A stretch of 64,000 nt of DNA. Source: Antitrichia curtipendula. Its lineage: Eukaryota; Streptophyta; Bryopsida; Hypnales; Leucodontaceae. The notes under the pieces were generated by a model that saw only the letters and a program-made list of their open reading frames with translations, was not told the origin of the DNA and did no database searches. The stretch spans positions 25,748,696-25,812,695 of the forward strand of contig OX579638.1 of assembly GCA_951230915.1 (NCBI GenBank), given 5' to 3'. Position 1 is the first letter of the stretch; every line of letters begins with the position of its first letter. The translations under genes and the position numbers were made by a program. Positions 10,427 to 20,980 of this stretch are shown piece by piece.

Positions 10427-10930
10427 TCAGCATGAGTAGTCATGTTATCGCTGTGTGATCCTCTCCCCTAATTTAAAGAAAAGACGGTGAGACTTGAAGG
10501 GCCACCGCCGAAGTTTCTGAACGCAGCTGTTCTTGTTGTCCGCTTGCCCAAAATCAATTCCTATATAAGTTCTTCGAGGATTATGCACTCATCCTCTCAT
10601 TGCATGATATGAGTTTGTACCTGAAATCCTAAGTGTCTGTCTCATATCCAAGCCTTCTTGGTTTTCTGAATCCCTAAACCCATTTCTGCTGTCTTTGCCA
10701 ACTGCGGCTGTCTTCCAAGTGTTTTGGAATCACCCTGTATCCTAAACTCACCATCTCCTCACACTCTAAATTGATTGCATACGCCTTCTAAACTCTCTCA
10801 CATCCGCTAAACCACTATAACCACTATCTGTTCCTCTACCACCACTATAATCGCTCTTCGTCACTCTTCCATGCCCATTCTCTAACACGTACCCTAAACC
10901 CTAACTCTTGCAATCCCCTAAACAATATCT
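10427..10930. other. 3' flank of transposase with TATA-like site and degenerate telomere-like motifs
   Basis: CCTATATAAG at 10560 is TATA-like. From about 10670 onward CCCTAAA-like words cluster: TCCCTAAACCC (about 10671), TCCTAAACT, TTCTAAACT, GCTAAACCACTATAACC, CCCTAAACCCTAA (about 10893) and CCCTAAAC (about 10917). They are not a continuous array. The right end of the large element may lie here, but no terminal inverted repeat could be assigned because the left end is outside the window. Confidence 0.4.
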
Positions 10931-11086
10931 CTTCATTCCCTCTCGGCTTCCCTTCCACTCTTCTTCTCGCTTTGATCCACAGCCACAGATATCATATCTT
11001 CTCACATCCGAAACCCTTATCACCATGGTTATAGGACCTTGTGACAGATACTTGCGACTTCCGTCTTCCAGTACATGCCTTAACAA

Positions 11087-11168
11087 AATAAAACTCCTCT
11101 CGACCATATTTCTGCACCCTACTCCATGGTCATAGGTTGCAGAAATACGTTGGAGAAGAGTTTTATTT
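11087..11168. repeat. Imperfect hairpin
   Basis: ATAAAACTCCTCTC then ATATTTCTGCA pairs with TGCAGAAATACG then GAGAAGAGTTTTAT, with a loop around CTCCATGGTCAT. A word TGGT(T/C)ATAGG occurs at about 11026 and 11126, with CGGTCATAGG at about 11179. It may be a MITE remnant; a small-RNA precursor is possible but untested. Confidence 0.45.
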
Positions 11169-11286
11169 TTGAATACTCTGCGGTCATAGGTCCTACATTA
11201 TTATTAATTTCAGGAGTATTCACACTTAAAATGTTCCATAACTTTTACTTTATCGCCCGCATTCTAAAAAATAAATAACTTCTAGC

Positions 11287-11338
11287 GCTCTACGCTCTCA
11301 AATCTACGCTCTATGCTCTACGCTCGCATCTCTACGCA
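11287..11338. repeat. Degenerate GCTCTAC simple repeat
   Basis: CTCTACGCTCTC, ATCTACGCTCTATGC and TCTACGCTCGCATCTCTACG follow one another, an eroded 6-8 bp tandem repeat. Confidence 0.6.
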
Positions 11339-11339
11339 C

Positions 11340-12239
11340 GCAAAATAGCAATCCTCCATCATGAATTTAGATTTTGTTGATTTTGAAGTAGTCTACAGAC
11401 TCTTTTGGGCCATGATGCATTGAACACTTCAAAAATTCTTAGCAAAGTCATACTTTATCAAACACTATATAATTTCAATTGCTCTCACTATTTTCCACAC
11501 TTCTCTTTATGTGGAATTTTCTTAAATTTAAATTTCAACAATGGCATGAGGCCAAACTCATAATTCTAATCACAATGGATTGTTTTACCTTATGTCCTTG
11601 TATGTTTGATTTTTGGATATGCTCTCCATTTTTTTCTTATAGATATGACTATAGTAAACTTTGAACACACAGGTATGTCATGTCTCCCAAGTCCCAACTG
11701 AAGTGTCTTAACAAAAAATAAAGTATGAAAAAAATAAAAAAATTCATGTCAAGTAAAAATCTTAAGTGTTGGAATAGTGAGAATAAGCTATTTGAAAATG
11801 CATAGAAATAGGCCAAATTGTATGCATGTAGTATTTGTACTTTTTTTACTAACCCTTTTGCTTTCAATTTGCTTTTTAGTTTGTTTATTTTTATTTTATA
11901 AAGAAAATAGCCTAGAAAAAATTGCATTTACATGAGTAGTATGAATAATGATAGAGTGCTATAATATAGGCCATTTTGCCAAATTAAATAATTATTGAGT
12001 TTCTTTTATTTTTGCCTTGGAGATAAATAGCCCCCTAAAAATATTTCCTCGCCACATGGAGTACCCAAAATATACATAGAGTGATCCACTTGAGGACATA
12101 ACAATCAATTTTGAACAAAATACCATATTAGCATGTAACATACCAATTTTGGTGTAACACTCTTTTTTGGCTTTTTGCACATAAAACTAAATTTAAACTA
12201 TAAAAAATAAAAATAAATTAATTATTTAAAAAAAAAACT
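11340..12239. other. AT-rich, no recognisable feature
   Basis: I see only short AT-rich ORFs without motifs in these 900 bases. Confidence 0.5.
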
Positions 12240-12865
12240 ATAAGTCCCAAGTGACAGATTGGGAGCTCACATATGGACAAACAAATCTTCATTCAAAACC
12301 AGAAAAAGATCAAGGCAACTTAGGCAAGTGAAGGTATGGTGAAAGTCACACAAACAGTTTTCTTTGGGTTGTTTAGGACCATCTATTAATTTGATCTAGT
12401 TGTTTATCAATGATGGTATAGGGTGCGTTTTCCAACTTTGATAAATATCCTATAGTTATAATGCCACTTGATAGATGGAGAAGTGAGGATTTTGTTGATG
12501 TAGTCTATGAAAGTTGATTGAGTGGCTTTAATTTCTCCACAATCATTTTGAGACACCTATATTCATGGAAGATGGCACTTTGATATACCATACTAAGGAT
12601 TCAAGTGATTAGAGGCAAGCATGACATAAGAATGCTTTCATGGCCAGCAAACTCTCTCAACTTAAATCCCATCAAAAATCTATGGAAGGTTGTAAAAAAC
12701 ACCGGCCCAAATCAAATACTAATGCAAAACAAAGAAGAATTAGTTAAAACCATTTTAAAAACATGGGAAGAAGTGTCTTTAGAGATGATTGAAGTTTTTT
12801 CTGCTACTATACCTTACTATATGAAGATTGGAATCAAAGCTAATGGTAGTAGCACTAGATGGTAG
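12240..12865 (+). pseudogene. Tc1/mariner-like transposase remnant (C-terminal DDE part)
   Basis: The frame PIFMEDGTLIYHTKDSSD (about 12557-12610) matches the second catalytic block of Tc1-type DD34D transposases. After two in-frame stops and a one-base shift it continues as MLSWPANSLNLNPIKNLWKV (12630-12690), the well-known WP-x-S-x-DLNPIENLW block in which the third acidic residue is replaced. The tail ends at TAG 12865. Upstream (12240-12550) only decayed pieces such as GPSINLI are visible, and no N-terminal helix-turn-helix was found. Inactive fossil. Confidence 0.65.
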
Positions 12866-13032
12866 ATAGTTTGTCTTAAAATGCTATTCACATATAATTT
12901 TGCAAGTTTTTTTGTAAATGCTTAATACATTAGCAAAATAGACTTGATTGTCTTTCCAAGACACTTTGTTGTTTGTGATTTGGGTCATTTTTGAGCATGT
13001 GGTGGCAACTTGAAATTGGAGGTATGTGCTTT

Positions 13033-13254
13033 CACTCTAAGAAAAAGGGGTGTTTTAAGTGTGTTTTTAAGTACAGTCCTAGAGATAGGATATTAATTAA
13101 TGACCTATATGGAGATTTTCAGTAAAAATTTACTAAAAACACATGTGTTTTTAGTAAATTTTTACTGAAAATCTCCATATAGGTCATTAATTAATATCCT
13201 ATCTCTAGGACTGTACTTAAAAACACACTTAAAACACCCCTTTCTCTTGTAGTG
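13033..13254. mobile_element. CACTA-type MITE, near-perfect palindrome
   Basis: The ends are CACTCTAAGAAAAAGGGGTG and CACCCCTTTCTCTTGTAGTG, imperfect reverse complements with the CACTACAAGAAA signature. Arms of about 105 bp meet near 13143 (AAAACACATGTGTTTT). TTT flanks both sides, a 3-bp target duplication typical of CACTA. No coding capacity. Confidence 0.85.
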
Positions 13255-13515
13255 TTTGTTTATGTAAATTGAAATATTGAATGCTTAGAACATGAACTTG
13301 TTGGTGGGTAATGTACACTTGTGTATCCAAAGTCCGCAAATGGGTATGAAGAGTATCTTAATGAGTAGCATCTATTGTTCACATGTGTTTGGCATGTTTG
13401 AACTTCAAATCAAGCACTTGATGAAATGTTATGGACATTCATGGAGTTAGTTTTGTACTAGCTTAATGTCAAGCAAACTTGGAAGTGAAGAAACTTTGAG
13501 GTCTCTTGGAATTAA

Positions 13516-13798
13516 GATAGGGTGCTCTAAAAGCAATCTCTATTATAGAAGTACATTTTTCTTTCTTCAATGTACTAGCAGTATACATTTTTAGGAGGAA
13601 GTCACTTGTATTGACCACCACATTTCAACTTCTAAAATTCATAACTATTTCCACAAAAATTCAAAAAATATAAAACAACTTAGATTAGATGCTATTTTTT
13701 GTCCTACAAAAATGAACTCAAAATTATTTCAAGGAATTTAATTTCCTTCATATGCAAGTAATTCTTAGAAAGGTCGCGTTAAGAGCTAACTACCTTAT
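13516..13798 (-). mobile_element. TAAGGTAGG-family MITE, diverged copy, reverse orientation
   Basis: It shares the order of words with copies at 30571, 31254 and 39480: GTACATTTT..CTTTCTTCAATGTAC, AGGAGG, ATTTCAACTTC, AAAAAATATAAAACAACTT, GATTAGATGC, ATTATTTCAAGGA, and ends GAGCTAACTACCTTA. Confidence 0.6.
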
Positions 13799-14016
13799 CC
13801 CTAGAAAGACAAGCTTTTGACCACTGATTTCAAGCCTCCCCATACAATACTCTATTTGCTGCCATTTTGCAACTAAATATGAATGAAAAATTGTAAATTT
13901 ATTTTTCAAAGATGAAATCACATGCCTGCTATACAATAGGTCATAAATTTTTTAATTCTATTATAAAATTTTGAAATTATTTTGAATATTAGTTATAGAA
14001 CTGAAAAACGCCAATA

Positions 14017-14373
14017 ACATCATATTCATTAGTTTGGGAGATTGAGGACCTCCCAAAATAATCATGTTGATCTCGACTTAAATCAACAATTTCCATTAAA
14101 AAGAGAGTTTTGATGTAAATTGACATAAAACCTTTCAATATTAGGTCAAATCTTGAAAGATTTTCTATCCGTTTAACTCGAATCGAGTTAAATTGACATA
14201 AAACCTTTCAATATTAGGTCAAATCTGAAAGGTTTTCTATCAATTTAACTCGAATCGAGTTAAATTGACAAGAAAACCTTTCAATTTTAGCTAAATTGAT
14301 ATAAAACTTTTCGTTGAGTTTTTTTTAAATAACCTCTCATTTCAATGGAAAACTCCCATTTTAATGAATATGG
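14017..14373. mobile_element. Foldback element containing a 74-bp tandem duplication
   Basis: The ends ATCATATTCATTAGTTTGGG and CTCCCATTTTAATGAATATG are imperfect reverse complements. Inside, a unit of about 74 bp (TTGACATAAAACCTTTCAAT to the palindrome TTTAACTCGAATCGAGTTAA) occurs twice, with a partial third copy. Confidence 0.55.
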
Positions 14374-14449
14374 TGTTCAATCCTGATGGTTGTTGTTGAG
14401 AATAGAAAACAAAACAAAACTACAAAAGGTTGTAAAACCAAAGTACACA

Positions 14450-14864
14450 AAAAGAAAGAAGAAAAATATATTTAAAGTAGGTTGAAACTATATACCTACA
14501 CTAAATTGTGAAATTAGGTTGCCTTTACAATTAGGTTGCCTTACCTCCAAAATGTTATTGTGTAAGCCATTAAAGTCAAAAATATTTCTACAAGTACTTC
14601 CATTGATATATACGGAGGTTCATGAGTTCCAACTACATTAAAAAACTAATTCAAAAGTAGTATTTTCTTGTATAGAAACAATAAATACTTAAATAGTGAG
14701 GAATGTCGAGAAATTAGTGAGGGGCAATCTAATCTCACTATTCAGTGTAGAAGAGAGAATATATAAACAGTTCTCCTCTTCTACTATTGGTCCTAGGGAT
14801 TTTAATATAATCCTTAGTTGTCTTTATAACTAGAGTGAACTAGAGTGGAGAGCTTATCTTAACA
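14450..14864 (-). repeat. Putative 3' LTR of the copia element
   Basis: On the minus strand, GAGCAAGGAG (polypurine-like) directly precedes TGTTAAGATAAGCTC, about 250 bp downstream of the end of pol. A TATATATTC box lies at about 14760. The TG start, the purine tract and the position fit a copia LTR. The inner end is not resolved and a matching 5' LTR was not found beyond 22.2 kb. Confidence 0.45.
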
Positions 14865-15099
14865 CTCCTTGCTCAACATAACATTTCCATAATCTTATAA
14901 GATGTACGGTTGCAATCTCATTGAAACCTTCTCTAAGAAAATGTTGATTATGATCAAGGATAAAAACACAAACAAAGGAAAAAATAGTACAACACCTTTA
15001 CTGATTCATTCTCATGATAAAATCCAATGGGAAAAAATCCATGAAAGAATAACAAAGATTCCTACAATTGTCATAATAAAATCTATTGAATCTCTTGTT

Positions 15100-18000
15100 C
15101 TAAAATATTGAGTTGCCGCAATCTAGTGCCATGAATAAGTTAACAATGAGTATATAATGGAAAAAGCCTTTGTGAAGAGATCTGCAAGATTATCTGTTGA
15201 TATAACTTTCTTGATTTCAAGTGCTCACTCTATAATCAAGTCATGGATATAACTGAAATATTTTGGATTGATATGTTTAGTTTGATCACCCTTGATAAAA
15301 TCCACTTGCATTTGTGCCACACAAGCACTATTGTCTTTATATAAAATAGTTGGAAAATCATCATATGGTAATCCACAATTTGTATAAATAAATTTATCAA
15401 TTGATTTCAACTAGATGCACTCTCGAGATTCTTTATGTGAAGCAATAATTTTTGCATGACTGAATGATATTGTTGTTGTTGTTGTTTGTTTTATCAATTT
15501 CCAAGATATTGCAACTCCATATCATAAGAAAACATAGCATATTTGAAATTTGGCTATTGTAGGGTCAAATATGTAGCCAGCATTAGCACATTCAACCAAT
15601 ATAGGATCTATTGATCAAGAGTAATGTAATTCCAAATCTATAGTTCCCTTTAATAACAAAGGATGTATTTAATGCCATTTCATTGTCATAGTGTGGGACA
15701 AGCATTATGCCTTCCAAAGACACTGATTGTAAATGTTATAGATATTAGGTCGTATAGTTGTACACAAATATAAAAGTGCTACGACCACAATGAGGTATAA
15801 GTATTGTTCATCCAATGGTTCTTCTTCCTGCTCGCAAAGGCAATAAGGATCATCACATTTGTTGTTACAACCAATCATAGGTGTAGATAATGGATAGACA
15901 TTTGTCATATTGAACCTTTTCAAGATCCGTTTGATATATGCCATTTGTAAAAGAAAAATGCTACCATCTTTCAAGTGAAGAATTTGTAGGCCAAAGCAAA
16001 AAGTAATATTTTCAAGCAATTCCATGTCAAACTCAAGAACAAGGAATCGAATAGCTGCAATACATGCAAATTTAATGCCCACTAGGTTCAAATCATCAAC
16101 ATATATTGCAATGATCACAAATCCATATTTATCTTGTTTGATAAAGAGACATAGAACAATGGATCATTTATAAAGTGATGATCAATGAGAGAGTCTCATA
16201 GTTGTTAATACACATGCATCTAGATTGCTTTAAATCATATAATGCTCATTATAATTTAACACCATGATGTTTGTCCGGAATGGAAGTAACTTGACTAGTG
16301 GTTTCAAGACTAGGTGAGACTTTTATTTAAGTATTAGCATGAAAAGAGCAATATAGAAAAGTAGTGACTACATCCATAAGATGCATCTCAAGGATAGTGT
16401 GCACTGCCATTCTAATAAGGGACCAAAAAGTAATAGAATCAATAATTGGTGAATTATAATCAATTGGATTATCAATACCAAATTCTTGTATAAAACCTTG
16501 AGCAACCAAACAAACTTTGTAACAGTTAATCTAATATATTTCATTAGCTTTGCATCCAAATACCAACTTGTATCTAAGAGGTCAAGAAGAGAGATTATTC
16601 ACAATCGGTCCAACAACTTGTCTTGTACGCAAAGAAACATACTCCTCCTAAATAGCAACTTTCCACTTCAACCAATCAAAATGAGACATTGTTTATTCAA
16701 TAGTATTTGGTCTGGGATCATCTTTCTCAAAAGGTTTTTTTTCCTACAAACATACAAATAAATTATTCATCAATTTCAATTGTTGCTCTGTTCTATATAT
16801 CACCTAAACTTAATACATCACAAATATCTTTGTATTCAACTTAGACTTGTCTTGTTTATGAACAAGAAGTTTTTCTTCAAGAATTGCAATGATATTAGGC
16901 ATAGATGGAGAATTTGATGTGAGCAATCATAAATATGTAGCAGTGGTTGTTGTAGGTATAGAAGAAATATTATTATTAAACATTGTCTTGCACTTGCATG
17001 GTTGTTTATTTGGTCGACGAATCCTTTTGTCCATTGGTTAAAGAGTTGGAATTGAAAGAGTTTCTAGGATTGAAACTCAAGCAAGGACATTTTGAGCCTC
17101 ATTCAATGGAATTTTGGTAATTCTTGGTGCATTGTTGAAGCCATTAGGTGTTTGATCTACAATCCTTTGTAAATGTAAAATTTTGGCAACCTCCGTTTTA
17201 GCCAAAGATATTTGAGGATCATGATTCAATGTAAATGTCTAAGGTGCCTTGAATAAAATGTCTTTAGAATGCACTTGAATAGATATTCCTCTTTTTAAAG
17301 ATGAAAATATGTCTTCTTCAAATTGGCAACTGACAAAACAAATACAAAGCAACATTCCAATAGAAATGTTGATATAACAAATTATACCTGAAGAATCAAA
17401 TCAAACATAGATGCCTATTTATCAATGAGCTCCAATAGTACAGCATTGAAGTTCCAGGATTGGAACCCATATCCAACAACCAAACACTTGCAAATGAGAT
17501 ACATTGAAAACACGTCTGAAAAGAAGCTCTTGTGAAGAAGCAATTTCCAAAAATGAAGGATGGAGTTGAATTAGAGATGCAATGTGTAGAATTGCATGTC
17601 CCTACATAGATGCAAGCAAATTTGCATGAAGAAGCAATGGTCTTGTAATAAGTTGAATTCATTTAATAAAAGATTCTACCAAACCATTTTGAGCATGTTC
17701 ATCTGGAACTTAATATGTCAAATCAATTCTTGTTGCAATACAATAATCTGCAAAAGATCTTAACCAAATTTTTTGAACAATATCCATTTGTAATGTTTTG
17801 ATTGGATAATTGAGAAAATGAGCCTTAAAATGGATCAATATTGAAAGTAAATTGGCAAAAGCCAAATTTCTCGTTGATATCAACAAGACATGTGATTGTT
17901 TGTATGATACATCAATTAAAACAAAAAAATAATGAAGTGGTCCAGACATACAATCTATTGGACTACAAATATCACCATGTAGCCTTAAAAGCATTGATGA

Positions 18001-18850
18001 TAATTCATGAGGAAGTTTCTGTAAAGATGGTTTGAAAATTAATTTTCTTTATATGCATGCTCAACATAATGCCATTGAATTCACATCTGCTAGTTGCAAA
18101 TTATGTCCAACAATATATGGAATAATTTTTTTGCATGAAATAGAGCCTAGATGGCCCAATCTTCCATGTCAAAAATAAACTATATTATCTTTGCAAGATA
18201 AAGCAATACTAGATACAAAGGGTGGTTAAATTGGAATCCAATACAAACCACTTGCCGCAGCAAAAGTTGTTTCTACAACTTTATTACTTTTAACACAAAA
18301 CAAAGTCTCTCGCATATTGAAGATTTTGGTTGAAAGATGAAAACCATTAGTGCATACGTCTTGATAGCTAATCAAACTACAAGGCGCAGAGGGAGAAAAC
18401 ATAGCACGTATGCATGTAATGATGGTGCCCTCATGCAAAATCACCTTTGCTGGTCCCTTCTGGAAACAAAACACATTTGATCCAGCCATAGTTATTAAAT
18501 TTCTAGTTTACCAAGATAAAAAGAAAATTTCATCAAAAAATTATTTACCATGCAGGATTGTATAAATAGTTGCAAAATTAAGGAGTGCATCAGAAGACTC
18601 ACTAGTGGAGGTATCTTCAACAACATATGTTTCTTGGTCTTCAGCTCCCAAGTCAATTTAAAATGGATCCATGGATGCATCCATAGTGTGGGCTTCTTGA
18701 GTTTGAGCTTGAAACTTGAAGCTTCTTATTTTCTTTGAACATCTCTACCAAGTATTTTGATGCCCAACAAACTTTTGCTAAATGGACCACTTTGCCACAT
18801 TTGTGGCAAAAATGTGTTTCTGATGGACGTTGTCAGGTAGAGAGGAGCGC
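15100..18850 (-). pseudogene. Ty1/copia retrotransposon pol (gag zinc knuckle, protease, integrase, RT, RNase H), decayed
   Basis: Reading leftward: gag CCHC knuckle, C-HK-C-GKVV-H-LAKV-C (18808-18767); protease/GAG-pre-integrase piece (18489-18226, ILHEGTIITCIRAMFSPSAP, SLISYQDV); integrase core (17994-17710, LRLHGDICSPIDCMSGPLHY, LISTRN, YPIKTLQMD); RT start (16509-16327, VAQGFIQEFGIDNPIDYNSP, MHLMDVVTTFLY); RT catalytic YVDD (about 16104); RNase H segment (15410-15225, LYKDNSACVAQMQVDFIKGD, TKHINPKYF) and tail STDNLADLFTKAF (about 15170). Stops and frameshifts break it at many points, so it is inactive. The order is the standard copia order. Confidence 0.85.
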
Positions 18851-19716
18851 GCTTAGGGAACATACAAGGTGTCTGGCTGCAGGTTGTGAGTGTAGATGAA
18901 AGGTAAGTAACAAAACTTGAATCTTCACTTAATCTTCTCTTCAATCTTCGCTTGATCTTCACTTCAATCTTCCGTTGACCTATTTTGTGGTGGTTCTATA
19001 GGGCCAAAGGTAAGGGTGTCTTATAAGAAACAAGGACTCGGACGGGTAAAACGGGACGGCCAAACCACGAGTTGGCCGTCCGAAAGATTGGCTCCTAAAA
19101 TCAAACCCACGGTAACCAGAAAGCGCCTTTCACCGGTAGGAACAACAAATAAGATCGACCATGTGGGCCATTAACCCCACTTCGTCGCCACAAACACGAA
19201 AAGGAACACTTATTGGATAACCACGGCTCGCAACAAGTTTACAATGCAAAAATTGAATTGCAACTAGCCTCCAAATCCGGCTAGGAATAACAGAAATGAA
19301 AACGAACCACAAGCCACAATACACTGGAGACCCTCAAAGCTCTTCAAATATTCATCTTCAAGTCTTTAAGCCTTCACATCTTCAAAAATATCTTCAAAAC
19401 TCTAAAAGAACTCCAACTTCACCCTCAAACTACCTAAACTCCACTCAAAAAAAAAGATAGCAGACCTTCCTATGCTTCCATACTCATAACTTTTGCATTT
19501 CTTCTTAAAATTAAAATATTGATAGCTTTTCTGAGAGCTAACAAAATTTCCTATCACTCCTACAACTTTCAAGTCATTCCAAAACTATGTCCAACTTCTA
19601 TGACCTCTCAAAGTTTTGGTCCATAGATGGTAAAAACAAGAGACTCTCTCACCTTCCCACACTCACAACTCACTCATAAATGCTCCAAATTGAATGAATG
19701 ATAGCTTTATAGAAAG

Positions 19717-19790
19717 TTAACAACATGTACTACACTCCATCAAAGTTTCATTTTTAACAACATGTACTACACTCCATCAAAGTTTCATTT
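19717..19790. repeat. 37-bp tandem duplication
   Basis: The unit beginning TAACAACATGTACTACACTC and ending AGTTTCATTTT occurs twice back to back with almost no change, so it is recent. Confidence 0.8.
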
Positions 19791-20351
19791 TAAACAAAGG
19801 ACCTGTCTGTTTTCTATGGTCGGTCGAAGTCTCAGCCCCTTTTCATAGGAGGCAACAGACCTCCTTCCACTCAAACAAGCACAAATCTCAACTCACAACT
19901 TCAAATAAAGCAAGAGAGAACAATTTGGAAAGCTAACAGTATGATAAACAACTCCTCCAATTTTCATTACCAAATTCCAAAAACCCAATACACAATGAGC
20001 TTCCAAACACTCGATTCCCCCAAAACAACATTGGAAGAGAAGATGAATAGTGTCCATCTTTTCCTCCCCTTTTCCAACACCTTTTGTCCCACCTAAACAA
20101 GTGTACATCAGCCCTTAACTCCCTCCTAAAGCCAATTTACACCTAATGGACTTCATATTTGGCCCAACATCTATATTTTTATCTTTAACTTAGAAGAAAA
20201 ATCACTTCAAAGTCCAAACTATTTCCATTCTTTCCTTCTACAACTATAACCAAACAAAATAGTTTCAACAAAATACTTCAAATATGGATTGAAGTACTAA
20301 CATTAAACCAATGCCTATTAGAGGTAAAAAACTAGAATTCCAAGACTAATT

Positions 20352-20810
20352 TTACTCCATCTGCAAGAACTTGAGAATGCGCTTGATAGTCGCAGCGATG
20401 TAATCAACACGACCCGCCTTCGTTAAAGGATTCACTGGCCTTTCTAACCAACGATGGTGACCACGACTTCCTTCAATAGGCTTCATCATGTAGTAATATT
20501 GATTGACGTTGAGACCTTTGAAACATCCTTCAAATGTCACATCTCGACTGCCAGGCTCAACACATCCAACCTGCAACAAAATCACCAGTGCCCAAGCGTC
20601 ACGTTGAAGATTCCCGTGCCATCGCCGCTCCACACGAGGTTGCTTTGGCGGTCGAGAAGGCCCAGCTTCTTCTTGTGGACGCTCATGGGGCGGCGCAAGA
20701 CTTAGTGGCTGAAGAGGTTGATCCGGTAGTTGTGATAATGAAATTTCAAATTCAGGCTCCGATTCTACTTCTTCCTCTTGGGACTCTGAAAAAACCCTCC
20801 AGTTCGACAT
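20352..20810 (-). CDS. Unidentified ORF, 152 aa, in the block inserted in copia gag
   Basis: ATG at 20810 (MSNWRVFSESQEEEVESEPE), TAG at 20352. The first half is acidic and then proline/glutamine-rich (SLSQLPDQPLQPLSLAPPHE, GPSRPPKQPRVERRW). The second half looks folded (LQRDAWALVILLQVGCVEPG, FEGCFKGLNVNQYYYMMKPI, GRVDYIAATIKRILKFLQ). Codon composition is GC-richer than the surrounding copia remnants. I do not recognise a family. It may be a gag-like or accessory ORF of the inserted element; a first exon with further exons leftward cannot be excluded. Confidence 0.4.
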   Translation of the reverse strand: MSNWRVFSESQEEEVESEPEFEISLSQLPDQPLQPLSLAPPHERPQEEAGPSRPPKQPRVERRWHGNLQRDAWALVILLQVGCVEPGSRDVTFEGCFKGLNVNQYYYMMKPIEGSRGHHRWLERPVNPLTKAGRVDYIAATIKRILKFLQME

Positions 20811-20980
20811 TCTGACTATAAAGTGGAAAAGTAATATCACTATTGGACTTCAATGAAACTCTAAAGCAAAGCCGTCCTTTTAAATAGATGACATGTACCT
20901 CCACGAAACGTCATCTTGAAGTTATTCAACAAAATAGAGTCACCATGAAGCTACTCAACAATACATATTATAATATGTTT

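Larger units (their letters stand above)
18830..20980. mobile_element. ~2.1-kb block inserted in the copia gag region, GC-richer than its flanks
   Basis: It lies between the gag zinc knuckle (18.8 kb) and the upstream gag segment (21.0 kb), so it interrupts the copia element. It holds AATCTTC(A/G)CTT simple repeats (18915-18975, 19330-19400), a GC-rich portion at 18990-19330 (GGACGGCCAAACCACGAG), a 37-bp tandem duplication and the 152-codon ORF below. CGTTGTC appears near both borders (about 18827, and as GACAACG near 21010), but exact ends and class are uncertain. Confidence 0.4.

Noticed and set aside
10660..10930. True telomere
   Set aside because: Repeats are degenerate and interspersed with unique sequence, and genes and transposons continue on both sides.
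14100..14280. CRISPR-like array from the repeated ~74-bp unit with palindromes
   Set aside because: Only two full units, no unique spacers, nested within a foldback element in a eukaryotic context.
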